Shown here: positions 40,357-49,766 of the stretch, piece after piece
How the letters are laid out: each line of letters opens with the position of its first letter
How positions within the stretch are numbered: the stretch's first letter is position 1
NCBI RefSeq assembly: GCF_027923225.1
Contig: NZ_BSDI01000008.1
Coordinates: 1 to 64,000, forward strand
Direction of reading: 5' to 3'
Length of the DNA stretch: 64,000 nucleotides
Source: Phytohabitans aurantiacus
GTDB taxonomy: Bacteria > Actinomycetota > Actinomycetes > Mycobacteriales > Micromonosporaceae
The notes under the pieces: model-generated
Told to the model about the DNA's origin: nothing
The model's database searches: none
The model's input: the letters and a program-made list of their open reading frames with translations, nothing else
Position numbers and translations under genes: made by a program

Positions 40357-41094
40357 GTGACTGAGACTGATGTGCCCATCGGGGCGCTGCTCGGGGTCGT
40401 TCTCGGGGTGCTCGCCCTCGCTGGAGCGGGGGTGGCCTACGCCGGGCGGCTCGGCGTTGGCCGCCAGGTGCTCACGGCCTCGGTGCGCGCCGCGGTGCAA
40501 TTGGCCGCGGTGTCGGCGATCATCGTCGTGGTCCTGCGGCACGGGGTGTTCACGGCCGCGTTCATCGGTCTGATGTACATCGTGGCGGCCCTCACCGCGG
40601 CACGGCGCGTCGGCAATGGCTGGTCCGCCTGGTGGATCGCCGCCGCCGCCATCGCGGCCGGGGTCGCGCCGGTGCTCACGCTGCTGCTCGCGTCGGGCCT
40701 GGTGCCGCTCAAGGGCATCTCCGTCGTGCCCATCGCCGGCATCCTCATCGGTGGCGCGATGACCGCCACCTCGCTGGCCGGCCGGCGCGCGCTGGACGAG
40801 CTGCGCACCCGGCACGGTGAGTACGAGGCGGGCCTCGCGATCGGCCTGATGCGCCGCGACGCCGCGCTCGAGATCGCCCGGCCGAAAGCCGCGACCGCGC
40901 TCGTGCCGGCGCTGGACCAGACCCGGACGGTGGGCCTGGTGACGCTGCCCGGTGCCTTCGTCGGTGTACTGCTCGGCGGCGCCAGCCCGGTGCAGGCCGG
41001 CGCCATCCAGCTCCTCGTGCTCATCGGTCTGCTCGCGGTGGAGACCCTCGCGGTGCTCGTCACGATCGAGGCGATCTGTACTCGATACAACTAG
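40357..41094 (+). CDS. ABC transporter permease, FetB/UPF0014 family
   Basis: 245 residues with about seven hydrophobic segments: LLGVVLGVLALAGAGVAYAG at the start, VQLAAVSAIIVVVL, and VVPIAGILIGGAMTATSL. The conserved PALDQTRTVGLVTLPGAFVG (about residues 187-206) is the family hallmark. FetB of E. coli works with the ATPase FetA in iron export. No ATPase gene lies next to it here, so the partner is elsewhere. It overlaps the convergent DUF4097 gene by 4 bp. Confidence 0.88.
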   Translation: MTETDVPIGALLGVVLGVLALAGAGVAYAGRLGVGRQVLTASVRAAVQLAAVSAIIVVVLRHGVFTAAFIGLMYIVAALTAARRVGNGWSAWWIAAAAIAAGVAPVLTLLLASGLVPLKGISVVPIAGILIGGAMTATSLAGRRALDELRTRHGEYEAGLAIGLMRRDAALEIARPKAATALVPALDQTRTVGLVTLPGAFVGVLLGGASPVQAGAIQLLVLIGLLAVETLAVLVTIEAICTRYN

Positions 41095-41786
41095 GCAGCG
41101 TGCACCGAGACATCGCCGACATTGCCCTTCATTGTTACGAGCGTCTTGGCGCCCGGGCTCGTGGGCAGGTCGATGTTCTGGTCGCCGAGTTCCACGTCCA
41201 CGTCGAACCGGTACGTCCCGGTCGAGGGCAGGTACACCGTCGTGCTGCCCACGTCGTTGGAGGTGTCGACGCTGGCCGGTACGGTCGCGAACCGCAGGTC
41301 GACGTCGCCCACGTGGGTGTGCGCCTTGGTCGCACCGGCGAGCCCGGTGCCCTTGATCGCCCCGACGTCGGTGCGGATGTCGAGCGCCCCGGTGATCCCG
41401 GTGAGCGTGACCTCGGCGGCATCCGCCTCCAGCGTCACCGTCACGCCGGCCGGTACCTCGATCCGGTAATCGGTCTCGCACTTGAATTTGAACCCCCGCT
41501 TGCCCTCGCAGCCGTCGTCGGCGAGCAGGAGGGTGCCGCCCTCGGTGCGGTGGCTGGTGCGCGGCGGCTTGTCGGAGTACCGGCGCGTCTCCCGCACCTG
41601 GACCGGCCCGTCGGTGGCGACGATCGTGACCGAGCCGGCGTCGGTGCGGATGTCGAGCGCGGTGACCGTGCCCGGCACGCCGTAGCGGTCCTCCTCCTCG
41701 GACGTGTCGATATCGGCGACGCCGCAGGCCGCCACGGCGAAGAGGGTGACGCCGGCGAGGCCCAGTGTGGACAGTGTTCGAAGCAT
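41091..41786 (-). CDS. DUF4097-type lipoprotein
   Basis: 231 residues. Leader MLRTLSTLGLAGVTLFAVAA then Cys (lipobox AVAAC) and a mature part of repeated short beta strands: ALDIRTDAGSVTIVATDG, GALDIRTDVGAIKGTGL, STTVYLPSTGTYRFDVD, GDQNIDLPTSPGA, as in the DUF4097 right-handed beta-helix family (often seen with PspC-like or stress genes). One disulphide pair is possible (CEGKRGFKFKC). The ATG at 41786 is fixed by the lipoprotein signal; 63 further residues upstream are in frame but unlikely. Confidence 0.85.
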   Translation of the reverse strand: MLRTLSTLGLAGVTLFAVAACGVADIDTSEEEDRYGVPGTVTALDIRTDAGSVTIVATDGPVQVRETRRYSDKPPRTSHRTEGGTLLLADDGCEGKRGFKFKCETDYRIEVPAGVTVTLEADAAEVTLTGITGALDIRTDVGAIKGTGLAGATKAHTHVGDVDLRFATVPASVDTSNDVGSTTVYLPSTGTYRFDVDVELGDQNIDLPTSPGAKTLVTMKGNVGDVSVHAA

Positions 41787-41897
41787 GGAGAGATGGTGTC
41801 GCGGGACACCCCGCCATGGATCAGGTGCCGCCCGGATTTCACCCCTTACGGGCCCTGGACGTTTGAGGTGTGACGCCGGACACAGGATACTCAGACC

Positions 41898-42692
41898 GTG
41901 ACGAACCCCGATGACGTCGACATGGGCACGGCCACCCTCGCCAGGGCATACGACTATCTGCTCGGCGGATCGCACAACTTCGCCGCCGACCGTGAGCTAG
42001 CCAAACGCATAGTCATGCTGCTGCCCGACGCCCGGCAGCAGGCCCGGGTCAACCGCGCCTTCCTGCACCGCGCGGTCCGGTTCGCGCTCGACGCGGGCAT
42101 CCGCCAGTTCCTCGACATCGGGTCCGGCATCCCGACTGTGGGCAACGTGCACGAGATCGCCCAGAAGGTCGACCCCGGCGCGCGGGTGGCGTACGTCGAC
42201 ATCGATCCGGTCGCGGTGGCGCACAGCCGCCAGATCCTGGCCGGCAACGCCAACGCCGTCGTGATCCGCGAAGACCTCTGCGAGCCGCGGGCCATCCTCG
42301 ATCACCCGGACGTTCGCGGGCTGCTCGACCTCGACCAGCCGATCGCAGTGCTGATGGTGGCGGTACTGCACGCGGTGCGCGACGAGCAGGATCCGTACGG
42401 CGCTCTGACCGTCTACAAGGAGGCGATGGCGCCGGGCAGCTACCTGGTGATCGGTCACGCGACGTACGAGAGCCGCCCCGACGAGTACCGCAAGCTCATG
42501 GAGGTGGCCAAGAACACGACCACCCCGCTGGCCATGCGGGCGCACACCGAGATCCTGCGCTTCTTCGACGGCTTCGAGATGGTCGAGCCGGGCCTTGCCT
42601 GGGTGCCGATGTGGCGGCCCGAGTCGCCGGACGACGTCCCCGAGCACCCCGAGATGTCGGTGAACTACGGCGGCGTGGGACGCAAGCCGTGA
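41898..42692 (+). CDS. SAM-dependent methyltransferase, DUF574 family
   Basis: 264 residues. The start DVDMGTATLARAYDYLLGGS with HNFAADRELA is the signature of this actinobacterial family; FLDIGSGIPTVGNVHEIAQK is the SAM loop and YVDIDPVAVAHSRQIL the acidic loop. Family substrates are mostly unknown. The GTGA-type overlap with the GGDEF-EAL gene suggests coupled expression. Confidence 0.9.
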   Translation: MTNPDDVDMGTATLARAYDYLLGGSHNFAADRELAKRIVMLLPDARQQARVNRAFLHRAVRFALDAGIRQFLDIGSGIPTVGNVHEIAQKVDPGARVAYVDIDPVAVAHSRQILAGNANAVVIREDLCEPRAILDHPDVRGLLDLDQPIAVLMVAVLHAVRDEQDPYGALTVYKEAMAPGSYLVIGHATYESRPDEYRKLMEVAKNTTTPLAMRAHTEILRFFDGFEMVEPGLAWVPMWRPESPDDVPEHPEMSVNYGGVGRKP

Positions 42693-44515
42693 CCGCCGCC
42701 CGCCGGTTCGCGCTCGCCTGGGGCCAGGCGGTGCACGAGGCCAGCTACGTGCTGATGACCCGGCCCGAGCGCGAGGCGTACTTCCTCGACCTCACCGAAC
42801 GGCTAACCGCCGCGCTGATCGCCGACCCGTTCGACGCGTACGGCGGCTATCAGGTCGGCGCCGACCTGGCCGAAACCGACGCGATCGCCCCCGAGGCCCT
42901 CGGCCGCACCGTCACGCTGCTCGGCACCCGCCTGCTCACCGACCTGGACCTGCACGGTCGGGTCAGCCGCGACCGGCTGACCACGCTGGTCGAGGCGCTG
43001 TGCATGGGATACACCGCCGCGCTGCAGGACCGCACACTCGACAAGCAAGACTCATTGCGCCGAGCCGACATCACCGCGCGCACCGAGGCCGAGCAGGCAT
43101 TGCGTCGGAGCGAAGAGCGGCTACGCCACGCCGCGCTCCACGACGCCCTGACCAACCTGCCCAACCGCGCGCTCGTCACGCACTGGCTCGCGTCGCTACG
43201 CACCGCACCGGACGCGCCGGAGCGCTTCGGCGTCTGCGTGATCGGCATCGACCGCTTCACCGCGGTCAACAACAGCCTCGGGTACCCGGTGGGCGACCGC
43301 CTGCTGGTGGCGGTGGCCGAACGCCTGTCCCTGTTCTGCGACGAGGTGGGCCACTGTGACTCCGAGTTCGCTCGGTCGCGCGGCGCTGAAGGCGACGCCT
43401 TCCCTCGTCGCGCCGTGGTCGGGGAGGCGGGCGGGCTGTCCAGGCGCCGCCGCGCCAGTTCCCTCGCTCACCTTGGCGGCGACCAGTTCGCATTGCTGAT
43501 CCGCGACACGAGTGGGCCGGAAGACGCGGTGAAGCCGGCCGACCGGGCGCTCGCGGCGCTCCGGGCACCGTTTCACATCGACGGGCACGAGCTGCCGATG
43601 ACCGCCAGCGCCGGCGTTGTCGAGCGCGCGGTCGGCGCCGGTGACCCGGTCGACGCGCTGCGCGCCGCCGCGATGAGCCTGTACTGGGCCAAGGCCGAAG
43701 GGCGTGACCGGTTCGAGCTCTTCGACGAGGTGCGCAGCGCCCGCGAGGTCGCCCGGTACAAGCTGTCGGCGGAGATGCCCGGCGCGCTGGCCCGCGGCGA
43801 GTTCGCGCTCGCGTACCAGCCGCTGATGAGCCTGGCCGACGGCTCCGTGGCCGTGATCGAGGGCCTGGCCCGCTGGCACCACCCCGAACTCGGCGAGCTG
43901 CCGCCGGCACGCTTCATCCACCTGGCCGAAGACTCGGGTTTCATCGTCCCGCTGGGCATCCACCTGCTGGAGCGGGCGTGCCAGCAGGCCATGCGGTGGC
44001 GTGCCGCCCGGTCCGATCCGCCGGTGGTGAGCGTCAACCTGGCCGCCCGGCAGCTCTGCTACCCCAGCCTCGCCGCCGACGTGGCCACCGTGCTCGACCG
44101 CACCGGCCTCCCCGCCGAGCTGCTCCAGCTGGAGATCACCGAGAGCGACGTGATGACCGCCGAGGCCGACGCGGTGGGCAACCTGCACGCGCTCGCCGGT
44201 CTTGGCGTACGGGTCGCGCTCGACGACTTCGGCACCGGGTACTGCAGCCTGGCGTACCTTCGACGGCTGCCCGTGCACGGCATCAAGCTCGCCGGTGCGT
44301 TCAGCGCTGGCCTTGGCCGGCCCGGTCTCGCGGGCCGCACCGACGAGGCGGTGGTCACCACACTCGTCCACTTGGGACACACATTGGACCTGACGGTCAC
44401 CGCGGAGGGCATCGAGAGCACCGCACAGTTGGAACGGCTTCGCGCGATCGGCTGCGACCTGGGCCAGGGCTGGCTACTCGGCCGCCCCACGACCGCCGAC
44501 CGCGTCTTCCCGTGA
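42689..44515 (+). CDS. GGDEF-EAL protein with degenerate motifs, probable c-di-GMP-related regulator
   Basis: 608 residues without membrane helices. An N-terminal ~150-residue sensing region of unknown type leads through a coiled-coil-like LRRADITARTEAEQALRRSE to a GGDEF domain (about 150-345), then an EAL domain (about 355-605). The diguanylate-cyclase motif is GGDQF, not GG(D/E)EF, and just before it lies an extra ~34-residue Arg/Ser-rich insertion (FARSRGAEGDAFPRRAVVG is its core). In EAL the motif is EGL, and IKLAGAF lacks the usual Asp; ITES, DDFGTGYCSL, AEGIES and LGQG remain. Activity is therefore doubtful for both domains. GTG 42689 overlaps the methyltransferase end. Confidence 0.88.
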   Translation: MTAARRFALAWGQAVHEASYVLMTRPEREAYFLDLTERLTAALIADPFDAYGGYQVGADLAETDAIAPEALGRTVTLLGTRLLTDLDLHGRVSRDRLTTLVEALCMGYTAALQDRTLDKQDSLRRADITARTEAEQALRRSEERLRHAALHDALTNLPNRALVTHWLASLRTAPDAPERFGVCVIGIDRFTAVNNSLGYPVGDRLLVAVAERLSLFCDEVGHCDSEFARSRGAEGDAFPRRAVVGEAGGLSRRRRASSLAHLGGDQFALLIRDTSGPEDAVKPADRALAALRAPFHIDGHELPMTASAGVVERAVGAGDPVDALRAAAMSLYWAKAEGRDRFELFDEVRSAREVARYKLSAEMPGALARGEFALAYQPLMSLADGSVAVIEGLARWHHPELGELPPARFIHLAEDSGFIVPLGIHLLERACQQAMRWRAARSDPPVVSVNLAARQLCYPSLAADVATVLDRTGLPAELLQLEITESDVMTAEADAVGNLHALAGLGVRVALDDFGTGYCSLAYLRRLPVHGIKLAGAFSAGLGRPGLAGRTDEAVVTTLVHLGHTLDLTVTAEGIESTAQLERLRAIGCDLGQGWLLGRPTTADRVFP

Positions 44516-44573
44516 TCCTCCGCGTCTTCCCTTGATCAGGGCGGCGCGCGGTGCGTCGCGGTGGGGGCGCGGG

Positions 44574-46166
44574 TCAGCGGTAGATGGCGCGGTGGGCCGC
44601 CGCGATCAGCGCGCGATAGGCGGCTCCGGTCAGGGCGCGGTCACGGGCCAGAGCGGCGCGCGCGGCGTTGGCGCCCGGGCCGCCGTGCACACCGCCACCG
44701 GGGTGCGCCGACGAGCTCGCCAGGTACAGCCGGTCGATCGGCGTGTCGGCCCGGCCCAGTCCGGGAATCGGGCGCAGGAACAGCTGCTGGTACGCCGCCG
44801 CGGTCCCGCCACCCACCGCACCGCCCACGAGGCTGGGGTTTTCCCGTTCCAGGTCGGCGGGACCGGCCACGTGCCGCCCGACCACCAGGCTCCCGAAGCC
44901 CGGCGCGTGCTCCTCCAGTACCGCCTCCATGCGCGCCACGTGCCCGGCCACGTCGTCGGCTGTCCAGTTAGGACGGAACGGCAGATGCGTGTACGCCCAC
45001 AGCGACTCGGTGCCCGGTGGCGAGTGGGCCGGGTCGGCGGTCGTCATCTGACCGACGAGCAGGAACGGGTGCCTCGGCACCTCACCGCACGCCAGCGCGG
45101 CCGCGTACTTCGTCAGGCCGTCCAGGTCTGCGCCCACGTGGATGGTGCCCGCACCGACCGCCGCACTGTGCTTCCACGGCATCGGGCCGGCCAGCGCCCA
45201 GTCGACCTTGACCGTCGAGCCGTCCCACTTGAAGTGCTCCAGGTCGGCCACCAGCCGCGGTGGCAGCAGCGCCCCGCCGACCAGGTTCAGGTACAGCGAA
45301 GGGGCCGGCACGTCGGCGACCACCGCGCGCCGGGCCCGCCAGCGTCGACCGCCCACACTGGACACTCCCATCGCCCGGCCACGCGCGGTCAGCACCCGGT
45401 CGACGCGCACTCCGTACTCGATGCGCCCACCGCGGGCCCGCAGCCGGCGCACGAGCGCGTCGGTGATCTGTTGCGCGCCACCGACCGGCACCGGCCAGCC
45501 GAACTCCTGTCCCAGCATGGCGAGCAGCCAGCCGTAGACGCCGCTGCCAGCGTCCTCAGGGGACAGATCAGTGTGGAGCGCGCAGCCGGCCATCAGCAGC
45601 TGAGCGCCTTCGCCCTCGAACATCTCGCCGCCGAGCTGTCTGCTGGGCAGCACGAGCCGGCGCGCGATCCGCAGCGCCCCGGCGGTACGCAGTCGCCGCA
45701 ACGCCGCCAGCGTGCCGGCCACCGGCGGGAACGGCGTGAACAGCGCGTCGAGCAGTGGCTTGGAAAGGTCGGCCCACTCGGCGTACGCGTCGAGCCAGCG
45801 CTGCCCGTCACCCGGAGCGAACTCCTCGACGGACGCCGCCGTCGTCTCCAGCCGGCGGCTCAGCGTGGCCGCCCGCCCGTCGGGCAGCAAGTGGGTGAGC
45901 ACCTCGGGCGCGTGCCGCCAGCTGAGCCCGTGCTCAGTCAGGCCCAGCCCGCGCATCACCGGCGAGGCGTATCCGAGCGGGTAGAACGAGCTGAACAGGT
46001 CGCTCAGGTAGCCGGGCGCGGTGACCTCGCCCGACCGCACGGCGCCGCCCGGCGCGCCGGTGGCTTCCAGCACCAGGACGTCCCAGCCAGCATCGGCGAG
46101 CAGGTTGGCGGCGACGAGGCCGTTGTGCCCCGCCCCGATCACGACAACGTCGACCATCGGTGCCAT
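44574..46166 (-). CDS. FAD-dependent oxidoreductase, phytoene-desaturase-like
   Basis: 530 residues. The dinucleotide-binding start VVVIGAGHNGLVAANLLADA then GAPGGAVRSGEVTAPGYL, and the ending LYLASSSAHPGGGVHGGPGA, are typical of the CrtI/COG1233 group that includes carotenoid desaturases and retinol-saturase-like enzymes. There is no neighbouring carotenoid gene, so the substrate is open. It is divergent from the broken aldehyde dehydrogenase, 43 bp apart. Confidence 0.88.
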   Translation of the reverse strand: MAPMVDVVVIGAGHNGLVAANLLADAGWDVLVLEATGAPGGAVRSGEVTAPGYLSDLFSSFYPLGYASPVMRGLGLTEHGLSWRHAPEVLTHLLPDGRAATLSRRLETTAASVEEFAPGDGQRWLDAYAEWADLSKPLLDALFTPFPPVAGTLAALRRLRTAGALRIARRLVLPSRQLGGEMFEGEGAQLLMAGCALHTDLSPEDAGSGVYGWLLAMLGQEFGWPVPVGGAQQITDALVRRLRARGGRIEYGVRVDRVLTARGRAMGVSSVGGRRWRARRAVVADVPAPSLYLNLVGGALLPPRLVADLEHFKWDGSTVKVDWALAGPMPWKHSAAVGAGTIHVGADLDGLTKYAAALACGEVPRHPFLLVGQMTTADPAHSPPGTESLWAYTHLPFRPNWTADDVAGHVARMEAVLEEHAPGFGSLVVGRHVAGPADLERENPSLVGGAVGGGTAAAYQQLFLRPIPGLGRADTPIDRLYLASSSAHPGGGVHGGPGANAARAALARDRALTGAAYRALIAAAHRAIYR

Positions 46167-46209
46167 TGTCGCGCGTTTCGCGCCGTCCCGCCCGGGGGAT
46201 CACCACCTC

Positions 46210-47628
46210 ATGTACGAGGTGGAACAACTTATTGACGGTGCGTGGTCGCCCGGCGGCGGTGACCTGACGGTGTGCGACCCGGCGGACGGTCAGCCGGTGA
46301 GCCGGGTACCCGTCGCGTCGCCCGCCGACGTGGGCGCGGCCGTGAAGGGCGCCCGGGAGGCCGCGCCGGCCTGGGCCCGCACGGCGCCCGCCGAGCGGAG
46401 CACCGCCCTGCGGCGGGCGGCCGACGCGGTCGAATCCGCGGCCGACCGGCTCGCCGAGGCGATCACCGCCGAGATGGGCAAGCCCCTGGAAGGCGCGCGG
46501 GCGTCCGTCGAGGCCGGCGTCGGGACGCTGCGCCAGTACGCGGAGCTGGGCCCGCTGCACCGCGGCGCGGCACTGGCCGGCGGCGCGCACGCGGTCGACC
46601 TGATGGCGCATGAGCCGCGCGGCGTCGTCGCGGTCATCACGCCGTGGAACGACCCGGTCGCGGTCTCCTGCGGCCTGCTCGGCGCGGCGCTGGTGACCGG
46701 CAACACGGTCGTGTACAAGCCGAGCGAGCGCACGCCCGCGACCGGCTGGCTGCTCGCCCGGCTCCTCAACGAGTACCTGCCGGCGCGGGTGCTGTCGCTG
46801 CTGACGGGCGGCGGCGAGGTGGGCGCCGCGCTGGCGCGACACGAGGTCGACGTGGTCGCGCACGTGGGCTCCACGGCGACGGGCCGCTCGATCGCGGCCG
46901 CGTGCGCGCGCACCGGCGCCAAGGCGCTACTGGAGAACGGCGGAAGTGACCCGCTGATCGTCGACGAGAACGTGGACCCGCAGTGGGCGGCGGAACAGGT
47001 GGCGCTGGGCGCGTTCGCGAACTCGGGGCAGATCTGCGTCGCCGTCGAGCGGGTGTACGCGCACCGAGCGATCGCTCCGCAGTTTCTCGCCGCTCTTGTC
47101 CAGGCATGCCACGAGCTGCGTGTCTGAGCGGGACGCGACCCTCGCACCGACCTTGGCCCGCTCGTTGATCGGAGGCACCGCGACCAAGTGCACGCGCAGG
47201 TCACCGAGGCGGTCTCCGAAGGTGCACGCCTTTTGTGCGGAGGCACAATACCGGACGGCCCCGGCGCGTTCTATGCACCGACCGTGCTCGCCGATTGCAC
47301 CGACGAAATGACCGTCATGTGCGAGGAGACATTCGGCCCGGTCGCACCGGTGATGGTGGTGAACTCGTTCGACGAGGCCCTGTCCCGTGCCGCCGCCTCG
47401 CCCTACGGGCTGGCCGCGACAGTGCTCACCGCCGACTGGGAGCACGCCCAGCGAGCCTGGCGCGACCTGCCGGTGGGTACCGTCAAGGTCAACGCGGTGT
47501 TCGGCGGGGCACCCGGCGGCGCCGCCCACCCGCGGCGCGGCAGCGGCCAGGGCTTCGGATACGGCCCGGAGCTACTGGACGAGATGACCGTTGTGAAAGT
47601 CGGCCACCTCGCCCAGCCGCCCCGTTAG
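46210..47628 (+). pseudogene. aldehyde dehydrogenase interrupted by an in-frame TGA
   Basis: An NAD(P)-dependent aldehyde dehydrogenase of about 472 codons that would be normal but for one TGA at 47125-47127 (codon 306). The first part runs MYEVEQLIDGAWSPGGGDLT to ACHELRV and includes ITPWNDPV, NTVVYKPSERTPATG, GSTATGRSI and the catalytic Cys in NSGQICVAVERVY. After the TGA the same frame continues AGRDPRTDLGPLVDRRHRDQ, then CEETFGPVAPVMVV and PYGLAATVLT. Homologues have Gly at the stop position, so a GGA-to-TGA change explains it. The catalytic Glu region reads LLENGG rather than LELGG. It could be a real nonsense mutation or a sequencing error. Confidence 0.85.
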
Positions 47629-48023
47629 CGACGCGCCTTCGCGGTCTTCCGATTGTTCGCCTTTTGGATCGCCTCGACGAGTTCCGGCTTGGTCATCCGG
47701 GAGCGGCCCCGGATGTCGAGCCTCTTCGCGATCTCCATCAGGTGCTCCTTGGAGGCGTTCGCGTCGACCCCGCCCGCCGTCTTCCCCGGCTTGGCCCGGC
47801 GGCTGCGGGCGGCCTGCGCGTCGCTCGGCCCCTTGCCGTCCTTCGGCTCCCAGTGGTCACCGACCTTCTCGTACGAGTGCTTGAGCGACGAGAAGGCGGT
47901 GCGGTGCGCCCGTTCGCCCTCGCCATACGTCTCGACCGCCGAGTCGTGCGTCTTCGCCCACGTCTCCTGAGCCTTCTTCGGCGAGCGCTTCAGCGTGCTA
48001 GGCATCTCCTTGCGTGCCGGCAT
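47625..48023 (-). CDS. ChaB-domain protein with Rho-N/SAP-like C-terminus
   Basis: 132 residues, very basic. The ChaB part (about residues 5-65) reads LKRSPKKAQETWAKTHDSAV, AHRTAFSSLKHSYEKVGDHW. The C-terminal ~45 residues (SKEHLMEIAKRLDIRGRSRM, TKPELVEAIQKAN) look like the Rho N-terminal/SAP fold that binds nucleic acid. Proteins of this plan are common in actinobacteria and often lie near stress genes. ATG 48023 is preferred over upstream codons; it overlaps the end of the ALDH by 4 bp. Confidence 0.88.
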   Translation of the reverse strand: MPARKEMPSTLKRSPKKAQETWAKTHDSAVETYGEGERAHRTAFSSLKHSYEKVGDHWEPKDGKGPSDAQAARSRRAKPGKTAGGVDANASKEHLMEIAKRLDIRGRSRMTKPELVEAIQKANNRKTAKARR

Positions 48024-48114
48024 GATGACCTCCTCACGTTGCCCTAAGATCGCGGTTCCCCGGAGTCTCGCAACGCAAACGTTTGTGCCGGGTGACACCC
48101 GGGTACCGGCGGGC

Positions 48115-49068
48115 ATGGCAACCACGGCCGACCGGATCAGCGTCCCCCGCGGGCTGCGCGACCTGCGCTGGTCCACCTGGCGGGGCGTACTGACCCGCAG
48201 CGTCAAGGGCTTCATGAAGGACAACTGCACCGACTGGGCGGCCGCGCTCACGTACTACGGCGTGCTCGCCCTCTTCCCCGCCCTCATCGTCATCGTCGCG
48301 CTCGTCGGACTCGTCTCCCAGGGGGAGCAGACGGTCACCACGATCACCGACCTCGCCAACGACGTGGGCGCTGGATCGGTGGTGGCCAACGACAGCGTCG
48401 TCAGCATCATCAAGGACGTCACCGATCAGGATTCGGCCAGCGTCCTGCTCAGCTTCGGCCTCGTCGGCGCACTGTGGTCCGCGTCCGGCTTCATCGGCGC
48501 CTTCACCCGCGCCTCGAACGCCATCTACGGGGTTGCCGAGGGCCGGCCGATCTACAAGCTGCGCCCGCTTCAGCTGCTCGTCACGGCCACGGCGCTGGTA
48601 CTGCTCGCGGTGGTCGCCGTCATCCTGATCGTCAGCGGCCCGGTCACCGACACGATCGGCGAGAAACTCAGCCTCGGCGACGCACCGAAGACACTGTGGA
48701 CAATCGCCAAGTGGCCGGTACTGGTGATGGTGATGCTTCTGCTGCTCGCGTTGATGTTCTGGATCGCGCCGAACGTGCAGCCGCCGCGGTTCCGGTGGCT
48801 CACCGTCGGCGGGTTCGCGACGCTGGTCGCCTGGGGGCTCGTGTCGTTCGGCTTCGGGCTATACGTGGCGAACTTCGGCTCGTACGGCGCGACCTACGGG
48901 AGCCTGGGCGCGGTGATCGCGTTCCTCGTCTGGCTGTACCTGTCGAATTGCGCCCTGATGCTCGGCGTAGAAATCAACGCCGAGCTTCAACGCGGCCGCC
49001 AGATCCAGGCCGGCGCCGACGACACCGACGACCCCGTCCTCCCCCCACGCACCCCACCCTCCGCCTAA
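48115..49068 (+). CDS. YihY/BrkB family inner-membrane protein
   Basis: 317 residues with six membrane helices. DNCTDWAAALTYYGVLALFP (about residues 37-56) is the family motif, with SFGLVGALWSASGFIGAFTR, RPIYKLRPLQLLVTATALVL, and FGSYGATYGSLGAVIAFLVW next to the last helices. The function of YihY is not settled (once thought to be RNase BN). Divergent from the ChaB gene. The last ~30 residues are hydrophilic. Confidence 0.9.
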   Translation: MATTADRISVPRGLRDLRWSTWRGVLTRSVKGFMKDNCTDWAAALTYYGVLALFPALIVIVALVGLVSQGEQTVTTITDLANDVGAGSVVANDSVVSIIKDVTDQDSASVLLSFGLVGALWSASGFIGAFTRASNAIYGVAEGRPIYKLRPLQLLVTATALVLLAVVAVILIVSGPVTDTIGEKLSLGDAPKTLWTIAKWPVLVMVMLLLLALMFWIAPNVQPPRFRWLTVGGFATLVAWGLVSFGFGLYVANFGSYGATYGSLGAVIAFLVWLYLSNCALMLGVEINAELQRGRQIQAGADDTDDPVLPPRTPPSA

Positions 49069-49187
49069 CCCCCACCCCTCCCCTCGCCCCGGGCCCCGGG
49101 GGCCGCCCTCGCCGCGCACGCCGCGCGCCGCGCCCCCGCACGTCCGCCCCCAGGCCAGCCCAACACGGCGTGTCGCCACGCCGCTTC

Positions 49188-49270
49188 GCCGATCAAGGGC
49201 GAACGCACGCGGTTCGATCTCATTTCCGCGTGCATCCGCCCTTGATCCATGCGAATGCCCTTGATCGACG
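49188..49270 (+). repeat. ~80-bp GATCAAGG palindromic element, copy 3
   Basis: Box 1 is GATCAAGGGCGAACGCACG and box 2 inverted is CGTGCATCCGCCCTTGATC, with a third half-box ATGCGAATGCCCTTGATC. It is in the same orientation as the copies at 9128 and 49381. Confidence 0.9.
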
Positions 49271-49380
49271 CGCAGGGCGCGGCGACAAACCGCCGCCACC
49301 CCCTCAACCCCGACGCGCCCGCGCGACCCCGTGCTGCCCGCGCGACCCCGCGCTGCGCCCGCCGCGCCGCCCATGCCGCG

Positions 49381-49462
49381 CCGATCAAGGGCAAACGCAC
49401 GTGATTCGATCTCGTTTCCGCGTGCATTCGCCCTTGATCCATGCACATGGCCTTGATCGACA
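49381..49462 (+). repeat. ~80-bp GATCAAGG palindromic element, copy 4
   Basis: Box 1 is GATCAAGGGCAAACGCACG, the centre is GATTCGATCTCGTTTC, and box 2 inverted is CGTGCATTCGCCCTTGATC. Direct repeat of copy 3, only about 110 bp away. Confidence 0.9.
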
Positions 49463-49499
49463 AGCTGTCGCGGAGCAAGATCAAAACCGGGATCGAGGT

Positions 49500-49565
49500 C
49501 TGAGCTACCGCGATGTCCGCCGCGCACAAGGCCGCTGCTCCCGCAGCCTCGCCCTCCGTGGCTCA
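49500..49565 (+). repeat. YRDVRR-type ~63-bp repeat, copy 2
   Basis: GAGCTACCGCGATGTCCGCC, then a variable part, then GCTCCCGCAGCCTCGCCCTC. Together with the inverted copy at 49974-50037 it brackets a ~540-bp segment that contains copy 5 of the GATCAAGG element. Confidence 0.8.
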
Positions 49566-49766
49566 CGACCGACCCGCGCACGGTGAACGGTGCCACGTTG
49601 GCCGCACCGTTCGGCTGTGGATCAAGCCGGCCGCGCCGGCAACGCGGACGTGCTCCGCCCTGACCCGAAGGTCTCTTGAGATCCTCCCGCGGGGCCCGTC
49701 CGCACGGCTGGGTCCGGCTATGTGCCGCCGGCTTTCAGCCGGCCCAGATGCCGGCGTGTCACGCCC

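Noticed and set aside
47125..47127. selenocysteine at the in-frame TGA of the aldehyde dehydrogenase
   Set aside because: The position is a Gly in homologues, not the catalytic Cys, and no SECIS-like hairpin is evident just after it.
49188..49462. GATCAAGG copies as integron attC sites
   Set aside because: No integron integrase, no attC core sites and no gene cassettes lie between them.
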